Of a stretch of DNA of 8,418 nt, positions 1-5,780 are shown piece by piece (the first letter of the stretch is position 1; the number at the start of each line of letters is the position of its first letter). A model generated the notes under the pieces. That model did not search any database and had not been told where the DNA came from. It saw nothing but the letters and a program-made list of their open reading frames with translations. The translations under genes were made by a program, and so were the position numbers. The stretch is from UBA11475 sp045593005 (GTDB taxonomy: Bacteria > Bacillota > Clostridia > Christensenellales > Borkfalkiaceae): contig JAZNVV010000067.1 of the NCBI GenBank assembly GCA_045593005.1, positions 1 to 8,418 of the forward strand, in the 5' to 3' direction.

Positions 1-255
1 GCCAAACGGCAATTTATTCCACAAAATAAAATTGAGCAAGTTATTTTAATTAGTCGCAAGTCGAAGTGGCGAACGCAGTATTGCGAAGTTTATATATCTA
101 ATTTTTATGGTTTAGAAACAAACGTGAGTAGACTCAACAAATTGTGGAATAAGTTAGACCGTCTGGTCAACGAAGTCCATAATGCAGTCAGTAAACGACC
201 TCAAGCAAAGTTTATAAACAATAAAAAAGGACTGCAATCGCAGTCCTTTTTCTAA
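1..255 (+). CDS. Possible 3' end of an unrecognised protein gene (partial, no start in window)
   Basis: Frame 1 is open from the first base to a TAA at 253-255, giving 84 residues that include CEVYISNFYGLETNV and a likely amphipathic helix, VSRLNKLWNKLDRLVNEVHN. There is no in-frame ATG, so if this is coding it is the C-terminal end of a gene starting outside the window. I do not recognise the family. In favour: the length of the open frame in AT-rich DNA, a protein-like composition, and its position convergent with rpmA over a shared terminator. Against: the last ten or so codons run through the terminator stem, arginine codons include CGA and CGG (scarce in the sure genes here), and the same DNA carries a 14-bp inverted repeat that could instead belong to a structured RNA. 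The coding call is tentative. Confidence 0.35.
   Translation, partial: AKRQFIPQNKIEQVILISRKSKWRTQYCEVYISNFYGLETNVSRLNKLWNKLDRLVNEVHNAVSKRPQAKFINNKKGLQSQSFF
224..251. terminator. Bidirectional intrinsic terminator between the left-end frame and rpmA
   Basis: A perfect 12-bp stem (AAAAAGGACTGC at 224-235, GCAGTCCTTTTT at 240-251) closes a 4-base AATC loop. Each arm ends in a run of A or T, so both transcripts gain a U tract. On the minus strand it lies only about 5 bases past the rpmA stop codon, so it ends the rplU-rpmA transcript; on the + strand it would end whatever enters from the left. Confidence 0.85.
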
Positions 256-534
256 CTATGCTTCTTTAGGGTAAACGCTAACCTTTGTACCGGTTTTGCC
301 TACTCTTTCAAATTTTACAACGCCATCAATAAGTGCGAATAACGTATCGTCCTTACCCATGCCAACGTTGTTGCCGGCCTTCATTCTTGAACCTCTTTGA
401 CGAACGAGAATGTTACCTGCTAAAACTGACTGGCCGTCAGCCTTTTTAGCGCCAAGACGCTTTGCTTCGCTGTCTCTGCCGTTTTTCGTGCTACCGCCAC
501 CTTTGTGGTGCGCAAATAATCTGAATAAAATCAT
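256..534 (-). CDS. rpmA: 50S ribosomal protein L27
   Basis: L27 of the large ribosomal subunit; its N-terminal tail reaches toward the peptidyl-transferase centre. The 92-residue protein has the family hallmarks GGGSTKNGRDSEAKRLGAKKADGQ (broken by no gap), ILVRQRGSRM, and DDTLFALIDGVVKFE followed by the VSVYP end. The start at 534 is supported by an AGGAGG site (complement of 543-548) eight bases upstream. Before the mature AHHKGGGS the protein carries a short extension, MILFRLF. In Firmicutes such an extension is removed by the Prp protease between Phe and Ala (Staphylococcus aureus L27 begins MLKLNLQFF, then A). Here F7-A8 would be the cut site, but the extension is shorter than usual and lacks the LQFF core. 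It follows rplU after an 18-base gap with no prp gene between them. Confidence 0.97.
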   Translation of the reverse strand: MILFRLFAHHKGGGSTKNGRDSEAKRLGAKKADGQSVLAGNILVRQRGSRMKAGNNVGMGKDDTLFALIDGVVKFERVGKTGTKVSVYPKEA

Positions 535-552
535 ACCAACGTCCTCCTATCC

Positions 553-861
553 TTATTTAGCAGCAAATTCAACAACCTTAACTTTTGTATATGGTTGTCT
601 GTGGCCTTGCTTCTTTCTTTCGTTCTTCTTTGCTTTGTACTTGAAGACGATGATTTTCTTATCCTTGCCTTGTTCTACAACTTCACAAATTGCTTTGAAT
701 GCTGATGCTTCTTCAGCAACTTTGATGCCGTTTTCGTCAGCGAGCATAACAACGTCAAGTTCAACCTTATCGCCTACGTTAGCGTTAAGTTTTTCGAGTT
801 TGAGTGTTGCGCCGACTTCTGCTTTGTACTGCTTGTTACCGTTATCTACGATTGCGTACAT
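553..861 (-). CDS. rplU: 50S ribosomal protein L21
   Basis: L21 of the large ribosomal subunit, an rRNA-binding protein that is usually co-transcribed with L27. The 102-residue length is normal. Family features seen in order are MYAIVDNGNKQYKAEVG at the start, GDKVELDVVML in the middle, and the highly conserved IIVFKYKAKKNERKKQGHRQPY ending (given here as its key part: KKQGHRQPYTKVKV). The start at 861 has an AGGAGG site (complement of 871-876) nine bases upstream. It is first in a two-gene unit with rpmA, read from a consensus-like promoter through an approximately 89-base leader. Expression is probably controlled at the leader, as is common for this operon in Firmicutes. Confidence 0.98.
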   Translation of the reverse strand: MYAIVDNGNKQYKAEVGATLKLEKLNANVGDKVELDVVMLADENGIKVAEEASAFKAICEVVEQGKDKKIIVFKYKAKKNERKKQGHRQPYTKVKVVEFAAK

Positions 862-950
862 TGTTTTTGTCCTCCTCTAAACCAGTCTCGCCGAAATATT
901 AAGGCGTGCAAAATTTTTGCAACTTAAAATAAACCTTTTCGTGCGGCTCG
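862..950 (-). promoter_or_regulatory. Candidate L21 leader in the 5' UTR of rplU-rpmA
   Basis: About 89 bases lie between the predicted transcription start and the rplU ATG. They contain two adjacent inverted repeats: TGCAAAA/TTTTGCA (907-913 and 915-921), and CGCC/GGCG (889-892 and 903-906) around an AT-rich loop. On the transcript, a CGGCGAGACTGG stretch runs just upstream of the AGGAGG site, and an upstream GCCG could pair with CGGC. Bacterial rplU genes are known to carry a conserved L21 leader. Position and size fit, but I cannot fold it or compare it with the family model here. Confidence 0.5.
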
Positions 951-956
951 AATACT

Positions 957-985
957 ATTCTATTATAACTGAATATTTTTGTCAA
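957..985 (-). promoter_or_regulatory. Sigma-A type promoter of rplU-rpmA
   Basis: Read on the minus strand, a perfect -35 box TTGACA (complement of 980-985) is followed by a 17-base spacer and the -10 box TAGAAT (complement of 957-962). This predicts a start near 950. A TATAAT lies 12 bases after the -35 box, too close to be its partner. This is the strongest promoter visible in the window, as expected for ribosomal protein genes. Confidence 0.8.
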
Positions 986-1086
986 CCGTTTTAACACCCT
1001 TTTTTATTTAAATAATACAGTTTTTCAGCCTTTTTCTGAATAAAACCTATTTTTTTGAACATACTTTAAGCAATAGGAGAATTATT

Positions 1087-1521
1087 ATGGAAAACGAAAA
1101 AATAAACGCTCACGCACTAAACGAAATGTTTCAAAACGCGCATATTGCAATGCAGTCAATATCTAACCTTTCGCCAGAAGTCAAAGATAACGACGTCAAG
1201 GAAGAACTTTTAACCGAATACGACCAGTATGAAAAGTTCATAGGCGAACTTTCGGCCTATATGACACAAAAAGGCTTAAAACCCGAAGATATAGGCGTTA
1301 TGAAAAAGGCTATGCTCTGGGGCTCTATAAAGATGAAAACTTTAACGGGTGCTGACAAAAGCAAGGTTGCAGATATGATGATTAAGGGCGCAACTATGGG
1401 TATAACCGAACTAACGTCCCTTAAAAACGACGGCAATATGAGTGAAGAAACTTCTTCCCTATTAGATAAACTTTTAGAAATCGAAGAAAGTTCTATCAAA
1501 AGACTTAAAGAATTTTTATAA
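1087..1521 (+). CDS. Small all-helical, ferritin-like protein of unknown function
   Basis: The 144-residue protein has no signal peptide or membrane segment and is probably cytoplasmic. The sequence looks like a four-helix bundle, with helices at roughly 8-30, 35-64, 72-112 and 118-143. Candidate acidic and histidine positions on the helices include H9, H19, the EE pair in VKEELLTEYDQYEKFIGEL and the EIEES near the C-terminus. This resembles small ferritin-like or DUF2383-type bundles, but I cannot confirm metal ligands, so the family is an inference. The start has an AGGAGA site at 1075-1080, six bases upstream. It stands alone between the rplU promoter and its own terminator at 1605-1639. 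No function can be assigned from its neighbours. The open frame and ribosome-binding site make it a confident gene with an uncertain role. Confidence 0.85.
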   Translation: MENEKINAHALNEMFQNAHIAMQSISNLSPEVKDNDVKEELLTEYDQYEKFIGELSAYMTQKGLKPEDIGVMKKAMLWGSIKMKTLTGADKSKVADMMIKGATMGITELTSLKNDGNMSEETSSLLDKLLEIEESSIKRLKEFL

Positions 1522-1575
1522 TTTTTTAACTTTTATTCAAAAATATTTACAATTTGGTCAACTTTCACACTACCG

Positions 1576-1604
1576 TTGACACTAATTTATCACCAAAATA
1601 AATT
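1576..1604 (+). promoter_or_regulatory. Promoter for the radical SAM gene, abutting a terminator
   Basis: A perfect TTGACA (1576-1581), a 17-base spacer and TAAATT (1599-1604) predict transcription from about 1611. The -35 box is the right arm of an inverted repeat, GTCAAC (1557-1562) and GTTGAC (1575-1580), which could be an operator. The -10 box touches the left arm of the terminator stem, so a transcript starting here would lack that arm and read through to the gene at 1656. Confidence 0.6.
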
Positions 1605-1639
1605 AAAGCCGTGAGTTTACTTTACTTTACGGCTTTTTT
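1605..1639 (+). terminator. Intrinsic terminator of the ferritin-like gene
   Basis: AAAGCCGT (1605-1612) pairs with ACGGCTTT (1629-1636). The stem can be extended inward by weak G-U and A-U pairs, and it is followed by a T run to 1639. It lies about 84 bases past the stop codon at 1521. The loop holds a TTTAC triplication. Confidence 0.75.
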
Positions 1640-1655
1640 AATATACAATTAAGTT

Positions 1656-2516
1656 ATGGAAAATTTATGTGCGTTATGCCCTAACGATTGCAAAATTAAC
1701 CGTGGTGATAAATTAGGTTTTTGTGGCGTGGGCGATAAAATTAAAATTGCTAAATATTATCCACATATGTTTGAAGAACCACCTGTTTCCGGCACAAAAG
1801 GAAGTGGAACAATCTTTTTTTGTGGGTGTAGTTTAAAGTGCGTTTTTTGCCAAAACTACAAAGTTTCACGCAGTAAAACGGGCAAGGAAATTACTACAAA
1901 AGAACTTGCCAAAATTTTTAGAGAGCTTGAAGAATTAGGCGTACATAATATCAATCTTGTAAACCCAACGCACTACTGGGATAAAATTATCGACGCGCTA
2001 AAAATTTACCGACCGAATATTCCCATCCTTGCAAACACACACGGCTATGAACGCCTTGACGTATTAAATAAAGTTGCGCCCTATATCGACGTTTGGCTAC
2101 CTGATATGAAGTATTTTTCGCCAGCGTTATCAATGCGTTACAGTAAAAAGTCAGATTATTTTGAAGTTGCGTCAAAAGCAATAGAATTTATGATTAATCA
2201 TGCCTCCCCCGTTTACGAAGACGAGCTTATTAAAAAGGGCGTTATCGTCAGACACCTTATCTTGCCACAATCAGTTAGCGACAGCAAAAAAATAATCGAC
2301 TGGTTTTTGCCGTTTAAAGATAGGGCGTCCATTTCCGTTATGAGCCAGTACACCCCCTTTGGTGAAATTGATAATTACCCTGAATTAAACCGTAAAATCA
2401 CAAAAAGGGAATATAACTCTGTTGTAGATTACGCTTTATCGCTTGATATAACCGATATGTTTGTCCAAGAAGATTTAAGCGCTGACGAAAAGTATATTCC
2501 CACGTGGGATTTTTAG
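1656..2516 (+). CDS. Radical SAM protein, PflX / pyruvate formate-lyase activase homologue (COG1313 type)
   Basis: The protein has 286 residues. The radical SAM motif CxxxCxxC is present as C58-SLK-C62-VF-C65, inside GTIFFCGCSLKCVFCQN. It should bind a [4Fe-4S] cluster and cleave S-adenosylmethionine to make a 5'-deoxyadenosyl radical. Further family features are NINLVNPTHYW (about 99-108), DVWLPDMKY (145-153) and IVRHLILP (197-204). An N-terminal cysteine group, C5-x2-C8-x3-C12 and C23 in GFCG, precedes the core and may hold a second metal site. This matches the PflX-like family, whose target is not established, rather than true PflA. No glycyl-radical enzyme lies nearby. The ATG at 1656 has no clear Shine-Dalgarno sequence, but the cysteines at 5-23 require this start, and the next Met is residue 38. 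A promoter lies at 1576-1604 and a terminator at 2532-2577. Confidence 0.88.
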   Translation: MENLCALCPNDCKINRGDKLGFCGVGDKIKIAKYYPHMFEEPPVSGTKGSGTIFFCGCSLKCVFCQNYKVSRSKTGKEITTKELAKIFRELEELGVHNINLVNPTHYWDKIIDALKIYRPNIPILANTHGYERLDVLNKVAPYIDVWLPDMKYFSPALSMRYSKKSDYFEVASKAIEFMINHASPVYEDELIKKGVIVRHLILPQSVSDSKKIIDWFLPFKDRASISVMSQYTPFGEIDNYPELNRKITKREYNSVVDYALSLDITDMFVQEDLSADEKYIPTWDF

Positions 2517-2531
2517 TAAATTTAATTGTTT

Positions 2532-2577
2532 AAGGTCGTGTTTGACACCAACGGTTGCCTAAAACACGACCTTTTTT
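2532..2577 (+). terminator. Intrinsic terminator of the radical SAM gene
   Basis: A perfect 12-bp stem, AAGGTCGTGTTT (2532-2543) with AAACACGACCTT (2562-2573), is followed by T to 2577. The loop is 18 bases. The T tract is on the + side only, so it mainly serves the radical SAM gene. The convergent mntP gene stops right beside it (stop codon at 2579-2581) and may borrow the stem. Confidence 0.8.
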
Positions 2578-2578
2578 G

Positions 2579-3127
2579 TTACAAAATTTCCATCACGGTT
2601 GAAACGCAAAGTAATAAATATAAAGTTGCTGAAACGTATTTAAGGCTATTTTCTACCCTTTCGTATAAAAATTTCCCCAGTAAAAAACCAAGTATAGACA
2701 TTATAAAAGTTACTACTAATACGCTACTACAAACGTACAAAACCGTGCCTTTAGTTGCGACCAAAGTTATTCCCCCGACAAACGCATCTATCGACGTTAT
2801 TACCGACTGACATATACATTTTTTTACGTCAATACCACCTGTTTGAACTTCCCTTTTTTCGATAAGTGAACTTATACACAACAAAAAGAATAACGTTGCA
2901 ACGACAAATTCAAAATAAACGCCTTTTATTGCAACAAAACTTGCAAAAGTATATCCAACAAACGCAAACGTGCCGTGTAAAGTAGCAATTAGCAAAGCAA
3001 CAAGCAGTTTATAAACGGGTTTTACCCTTTTATACGCAGTATAATTAGCCGTCATCATAACGAAAGCATCAAGCGAAAGTGCAAGTGAAACAGTCAAAAT
3101 CTTAAGAATATCCATAATATTCACCAT
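2579..3127 (-). CDS. mntP: MntP-family membrane protein, putative manganese efflux pump
   Basis: The 182-residue inner-membrane protein has about six hydrophobic helices and an internal repeat, each half carrying the family's Asp motif: SLALSLDAF (D20) and ITSIDAFVGG (D114). Other matches to MntP are ATLHGTFAFVGY in helix 2 and TFIMSILGFLLGKFL in helix 5. MntP exports Mn2+; this activity is inferred from the fold. The related sporulation protein YtaF shares the fold and cannot be fully excluded. The start is uncertain. The ATG at 3127 has no strong ribosome-binding site, whereas the ATG for Met5 (3113-3115) has a GGTGA six bases upstream, so the protein may be four residues shorter. I see no yybP-ykoY manganese riboswitch in the 94-base AT-rich spacer shared with ung. 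Confidence 0.85.
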   Translation of the reverse strand: MVNIMDILKILTVSLALSLDAFVMMTANYTAYKRVKPVYKLLVALLIATLHGTFAFVGYTFASFVAIKGVYFEFVVATLFFLLCISSLIEKREVQTGGIDVKKCICQSVITSIDAFVGGITLVATKGTVLYVCSSVLVVTFIMSILGFLLGKFLYERVENSLKYVSATLYLLLCVSTVMEIL

Positions 3128-3164
3128 TAGTACAAAATAATTTTAGTTAATATAAAATATTAAG

Positions 3165-3193
3165 TTGTTTTAATATTATTTTTATGATATTAT
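3165..3193 (+). promoter_or_regulatory. Candidate promoter of the ung-apgM-ppa operon
   Basis: TTGTTT (3165-3170), a 17-base spacer and TATTAT (3188-3193) sit 28 bases before the ung start codon. Spacing and position are good, but the surrounding DNA is so AT-rich that such matches arise easily. The divergent mntP promoter must lie in the same 94 bases, but I see no convincing -35 box for it. Confidence 0.45.
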
Positions 3194-3213
3194 TAATAAA
3201 AAAGTTAATCGTT

Positions 3214-3219
3214 GGTGAT
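3214..3219 (+). promoter_or_regulatory. Unusual ribosome-binding site of ung (GGTGAT)
   Basis: GGTGAT ends two bases before the ATG at 3222. It pairs with the AUCACC part of the 16S rRNA tail rather than the usual CCUCC part. Because this part lies further 3' in AGGAGGTGAT, the short spacing gives normal alignment. It fixes the ung start. Confidence 0.55.
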
Positions 3220-3221
3220 TT

Positions 3222-3893
3222 ATGGTGAACATAGGCAACGCTTGGGATGCCGTTTTATATGAAGATTTCTCTTCAGAAAACTATCTTGTCTTGCGTGAGT
3301 TTTTGAAAACTGAATATTCAACAAAGACTATTTATCCACCTATGTACGACATTTTTAACGCCCTTAAACTTACCCCACCTGAAAAGGTTAAGGCTGTTAT
3401 TTTAGGGCAAGACCCTTACCATAACAAAGGTCAGGCTATGGGGCTTTCTTTCTCTGTTCCTGACGGCATAAAATTACCACCTTCGCTTGTCAATATTTAT
3501 AAGGAATTGAAGTCAGACCTTAATATTGAGCCGGCAAAAGGTGGCAACTTAACAAAATGGGCAAAAGAGGGCGTCTTGCTTTTGAATACCGTGCTTACCG
3601 TTAGAGAGGGGTTTGCTAACTCTCACGCAAAAAAGGGATGGGAGGTTTTGACCGATTCAATCATAAAAAAACTTTCCGATACCTATAACGGTATAGCGTT
3701 TATATTATGGGGTGGTAACGCGCGCAGTAAAAAACCGTTAATTAATACGACAAAACATTTTATCGTTGAAAGCGCTCACCCAAGCCCTTTATCTGCGTAT
3801 AACGGATTTTTTGGCAGTAAACCTTTTTCAAAGGTAAACGATTATCTTTTAAGCGTAAACAAAAAACCTATAGACTGGAATTTGAATATATGA
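3222..3893 (+). CDS. ung: Uracil-DNA glycosylase, family 1
   Basis: The enzyme removes uracil from DNA by cleaving the N-glycosidic bond, the first step of base excision repair after cytosine deamination or dUMP incorporation. The 223-residue length is normal. Motif A, GQDPYH (62-67), holds the catalytic Asp64. F77 in GLSFSV stacks on uracil, N122 in LLLNTVLTV recognises it, and HPSPLSA (186-192) holds the catalytic His186. The GFFGSKPFSKVN loop that follows intercalates into DNA. The start is placed by the GGTGAT site and by the family-typical NAWD close to the N-terminus. It is the first gene of a three-gene + strand operon, and its TGA overlaps the next ATG by four bases (ATGA), implying translational coupling. 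Confidence 0.97.
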   Translation: MVNIGNAWDAVLYEDFSSENYLVLREFLKTEYSTKTIYPPMYDIFNALKLTPPEKVKAVILGQDPYHNKGQAMGLSFSVPDGIKLPPSLVNIYKELKSDLNIEPAKGGNLTKWAKEGVLLLNTVLTVREGFANSHAKKGWEVLTDSIIKKLSDTYNGIAFILWGGNARSKKPLINTTKHFIVESAHPSPLSAYNGFFGSKPFSKVNDYLLSVNKKPIDWNLNI

Positions 3894-5101
3894 AATACAT
3901 TGTAATTTTAGGCGACGGAATGGCCGATTATAAAATTGAAGAATTAGGCAATAAAACTCCACTTTCCGTTGCTAACAAACCAACCATTGACAGTTTAGCA
4001 AGCAAGTCTGTAGTAGGCTTGTGTCAAACAATCCCTGCTAATATGAAACCTGGTAGCGACGTCGCTAACCTTGCAGTATTAGGCTATAACCCTGCACAAT
4101 ATTATACTGGCAGGTCCCCACTTGAAGCAGCAAGTATAGGCATTGACCTACTTGACACCGACGTTACTGCAAGGGCAAATCTTGTTACCCTTTCTGATGA
4201 TGAAGTTTTTGAAAACAAGACTATGCTTGATTATAGCGCTGGGGAAATTTCAACTGCAGAAGCAAAGGAACTTATTTCTTATTTGGCAAAGCATTTAAAT
4301 AACGACGAACTATCACTTTATTCTGGCGTTAGTTACCGTCATTGTCTTGTTGTTAAAAACGGCTCTATTGCAGGCGATCTTACCCCACCCCACGACATTT
4401 CTGGCAGGAAGATTGCTGAATATTTACCAAAATCTGCGTTAGGTCAAAAATACGTTGACCTTATGAAGCGCTCAACGAAACTTCTTGCAAATCATCCGAT
4501 TAACGTCGAAAGGGTTAAAAAAGGCAAAAATCCTGCTACTTCACTTTGGTTTTGGGGAGAAGGGACTAAACCTATGCTCGACGACTTTGAAGATAAATTT
4601 GGCGTCAAAGGCGCAATGATAAGCGCTGTCGATTTACTTAAAGGTATTGCAAAACTTGCTGGCATGAAAAACATTGACGTTGACGGGGCTACAGGTAATT
4701 ACGACACAAATTTTACCGGAAAAATGCAAGCGTGTCTTGACGCACTTAACGAAGTGGATTTTGTTTACGTACATATGGAAGCACCTGACGAATGTGGTCA
4801 CCAAGGCAATCTTGAAAAGAAGATTTTTTCAATAGAGCAAATTAGCGAAAAGGTCGTTAAACCACTCATTGACAACTTAACGGCAAGGGGTGAGGATTTT
4901 TCACTTTTAATTATGCCAGACCATCCGACGCCTATTTGCTTAAAAACGCACGTTTCAGACCCTGTTCCTTATCTTTTATATAGGAGCAACGCTAAAATTG
5001 AAAGCATTGCAACTAAATATGACGAGGACAACGCAAAAGCAACGGGTATATTAAACGACGTCGGCTATTTGCTTATGAAAGAATTTTTACAAATAAAATA
5101 A
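3890..5101 (+). CDS. apgM: Cofactor-independent phosphoglycerate mutase, archaeal (ApgM) type; possible homoserine kinase
   Basis: A 403-residue member of the alkaline phosphatase superfamily. Metal-site features are D9 in ILGDGMAD, the likely phospho-acceptor S56 in KPGSDVANLAVLGY, H295/D300/H304 in VHMEAPDECGHQG, D344-H345 in IMPDHPTP, and H354. Glycolytic ApgM interconverts 3- and 2-phosphoglycerate. A closely related branch of similar length has been proposed to be a homoserine kinase that replaces ThrB in some anaerobes. I cannot separate the two by eye: no threonine genes lie nearby, and neither do other glycolytic genes. The start overlaps the ung stop (ATGA) and no strong Shine-Dalgarno is visible, so coupled translation is likely. 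ppa begins 23 bases downstream. The superfamily call is secure and the exact substrate is not. Confidence 0.9.
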   Translation: MKYIVILGDGMADYKIEELGNKTPLSVANKPTIDSLASKSVVGLCQTIPANMKPGSDVANLAVLGYNPAQYYTGRSPLEAASIGIDLLDTDVTARANLVTLSDDEVFENKTMLDYSAGEISTAEAKELISYLAKHLNNDELSLYSGVSYRHCLVVKNGSIAGDLTPPHDISGRKIAEYLPKSALGQKYVDLMKRSTKLLANHPINVERVKKGKNPATSLWFWGEGTKPMLDDFEDKFGVKGAMISAVDLLKGIAKLAGMKNIDVDGATGNYDTNFTGKMQACLDALNEVDFVYVHMEAPDECGHQGNLEKKIFSIEQISEKVVKPLIDNLTARGEDFSLLIMPDHPTPICLKTHVSDPVPYLLYRSNAKIESIATKYDEDNAKATGILNDVGYLLMKEFLQIK

Positions 5102-5124
5102 CTATAATTTAAGGAGTATTAATT

Positions 5125-5661
5125 ATGAATATTTGGAAAGATATTGATAAGAAAAGAATTTCACCTAACGATTTTATTGCTTGTATTGAAATTGAGCAAG
5201 GCAGTAAAAACAAATACGAACTTGATAAAGAAACGGGTATGATTATCCTTGATAGAGTTTTGTACACGAGCACACACTATCCTATGAACTACGGATTTAT
5301 TCCTCACACACTCTCTGGCGACGGCGACCCTCTTGACGTTTTTGTTTTATGTAGCCAACCTATTGAAAAGTTAAGCCTTGTTAGATGCTATCCTATCGGC
5401 GTTATATATATGACGGATAGGGACGAAACTGATGAAAAAATTATCGCTATTCCTTACGGCGACCCACAATATAACGGTTATAGAGATATTCACTCTCTTC
5501 CATTACATATCACCGACGAATTAAAACATTTCTTATCTGTTTATAAACAGCTTGAAAATAAGGAAGTTAAAGTTTTAGAAGTTGGCGATAATATGAGAGC
5601 AAGGCAAACAATTCAGGACAACATTGACGAATTTGAAAAAACTTTCCCTGAATATAAATAA
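5125..5661 (+). CDS. ppa: Inorganic pyrophosphatase, family I
   Basis: A cytoplasmic enzyme that splits pyrophosphate into two phosphates and so pulls nucleic acid, protein and sugar-nucleotide synthesis forward. The 178-residue length is typical of bacterial soluble family I enzymes. The signature D-x-D-P-x-D is seen as D66-G-D68-P-L-D71 in SGDGDPLDVFV. Active-site features around it are E24, K30 and E32 in IEIEQGSKNKYE, R44 in ILDRVLYTS, Y56 in YPMNYGFIP, and D98, D103 and K105 in MTDRDETDEKIIAIP. AAGGAG at 5111-5116 sits eight bases before the ATG. It is the last gene of ung-apgM-ppa and is followed at once by a strong terminator. Family I is notable because many Firmicutes (Bacillus, for example) use the unrelated family II enzyme. 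Confidence 0.97.
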   Translation: MNIWKDIDKKRISPNDFIACIEIEQGSKNKYELDKETGMIILDRVLYTSTHYPMNYGFIPHTLSGDGDPLDVFVLCSQPIEKLSLVRCYPIGVIYMTDRDETDEKIIAIPYGDPQYNGYRDIHSLPLHITDELKHFLSVYKQLENKEVKVLEVGDNMRARQTIQDNIDEFEKTFPEYK

Positions 5662-5668
5662 ATAGCAT

Positions 5669-5699
5669 AAAAAAGCACCCCGTAGGGTGCTTTTTTTTT
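5669..5699. terminator. Strong bidirectional terminator between ppa and the ABC operon
   Basis: A perfect 12-bp stem, AAAAAAGCACCC (5669-5680) with GGGTGCTTTTTT (5685-5696), closes a CGTA loop and is followed by T to 5699. The A run on the other side gives a U tract on the minus strand, so it can end both ppa and the convergent transporter operon. From here to 5780 there is no gene, only AT-rich DNA with a weak ACAGC/GCTGT inverted repeat. Confidence 0.9.
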
Positions 5700-5780
5700 G
5701 TAAATACTTTATAATTGACAGCATTTTTGCCTAATATTTTTTAAGCTGTTTTAAAAATGTGCCACCTTTAAGAATTTATC

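Noticed and set aside
11..155. The 14-bp inverted repeat as terminal repeats of a small transposable element
   Set aside because: No matching target-site duplication flanks it, and no second copy exists in the window.
410..880. Open frame of 156 codons on the + strand
   Set aside because: It is antisense to rpmA and rplU, is Ser/Leu/Phe-rich in the manner of reverse-complement translation, and has no ribosome-binding site.
2526..2810. Open frame of 94 codons on the + strand
   Set aside because: It begins inside the terminator hairpin and lies antisense to mntP, whose protein matches a known family along its whole length.
3128..3221. Manganese riboswitch (yybP-ykoY) expected ahead of mntP
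   Set aside because: The spacer is 94 bases of nearly pure AT sequence with none of the GC-rich paired elements of that riboswitch.
5715..5737. TTGACA on the + strand downstream of the ppa terminator
   Set aside because: There is no -10 box at a suitable distance and no + strand gene beyond it.
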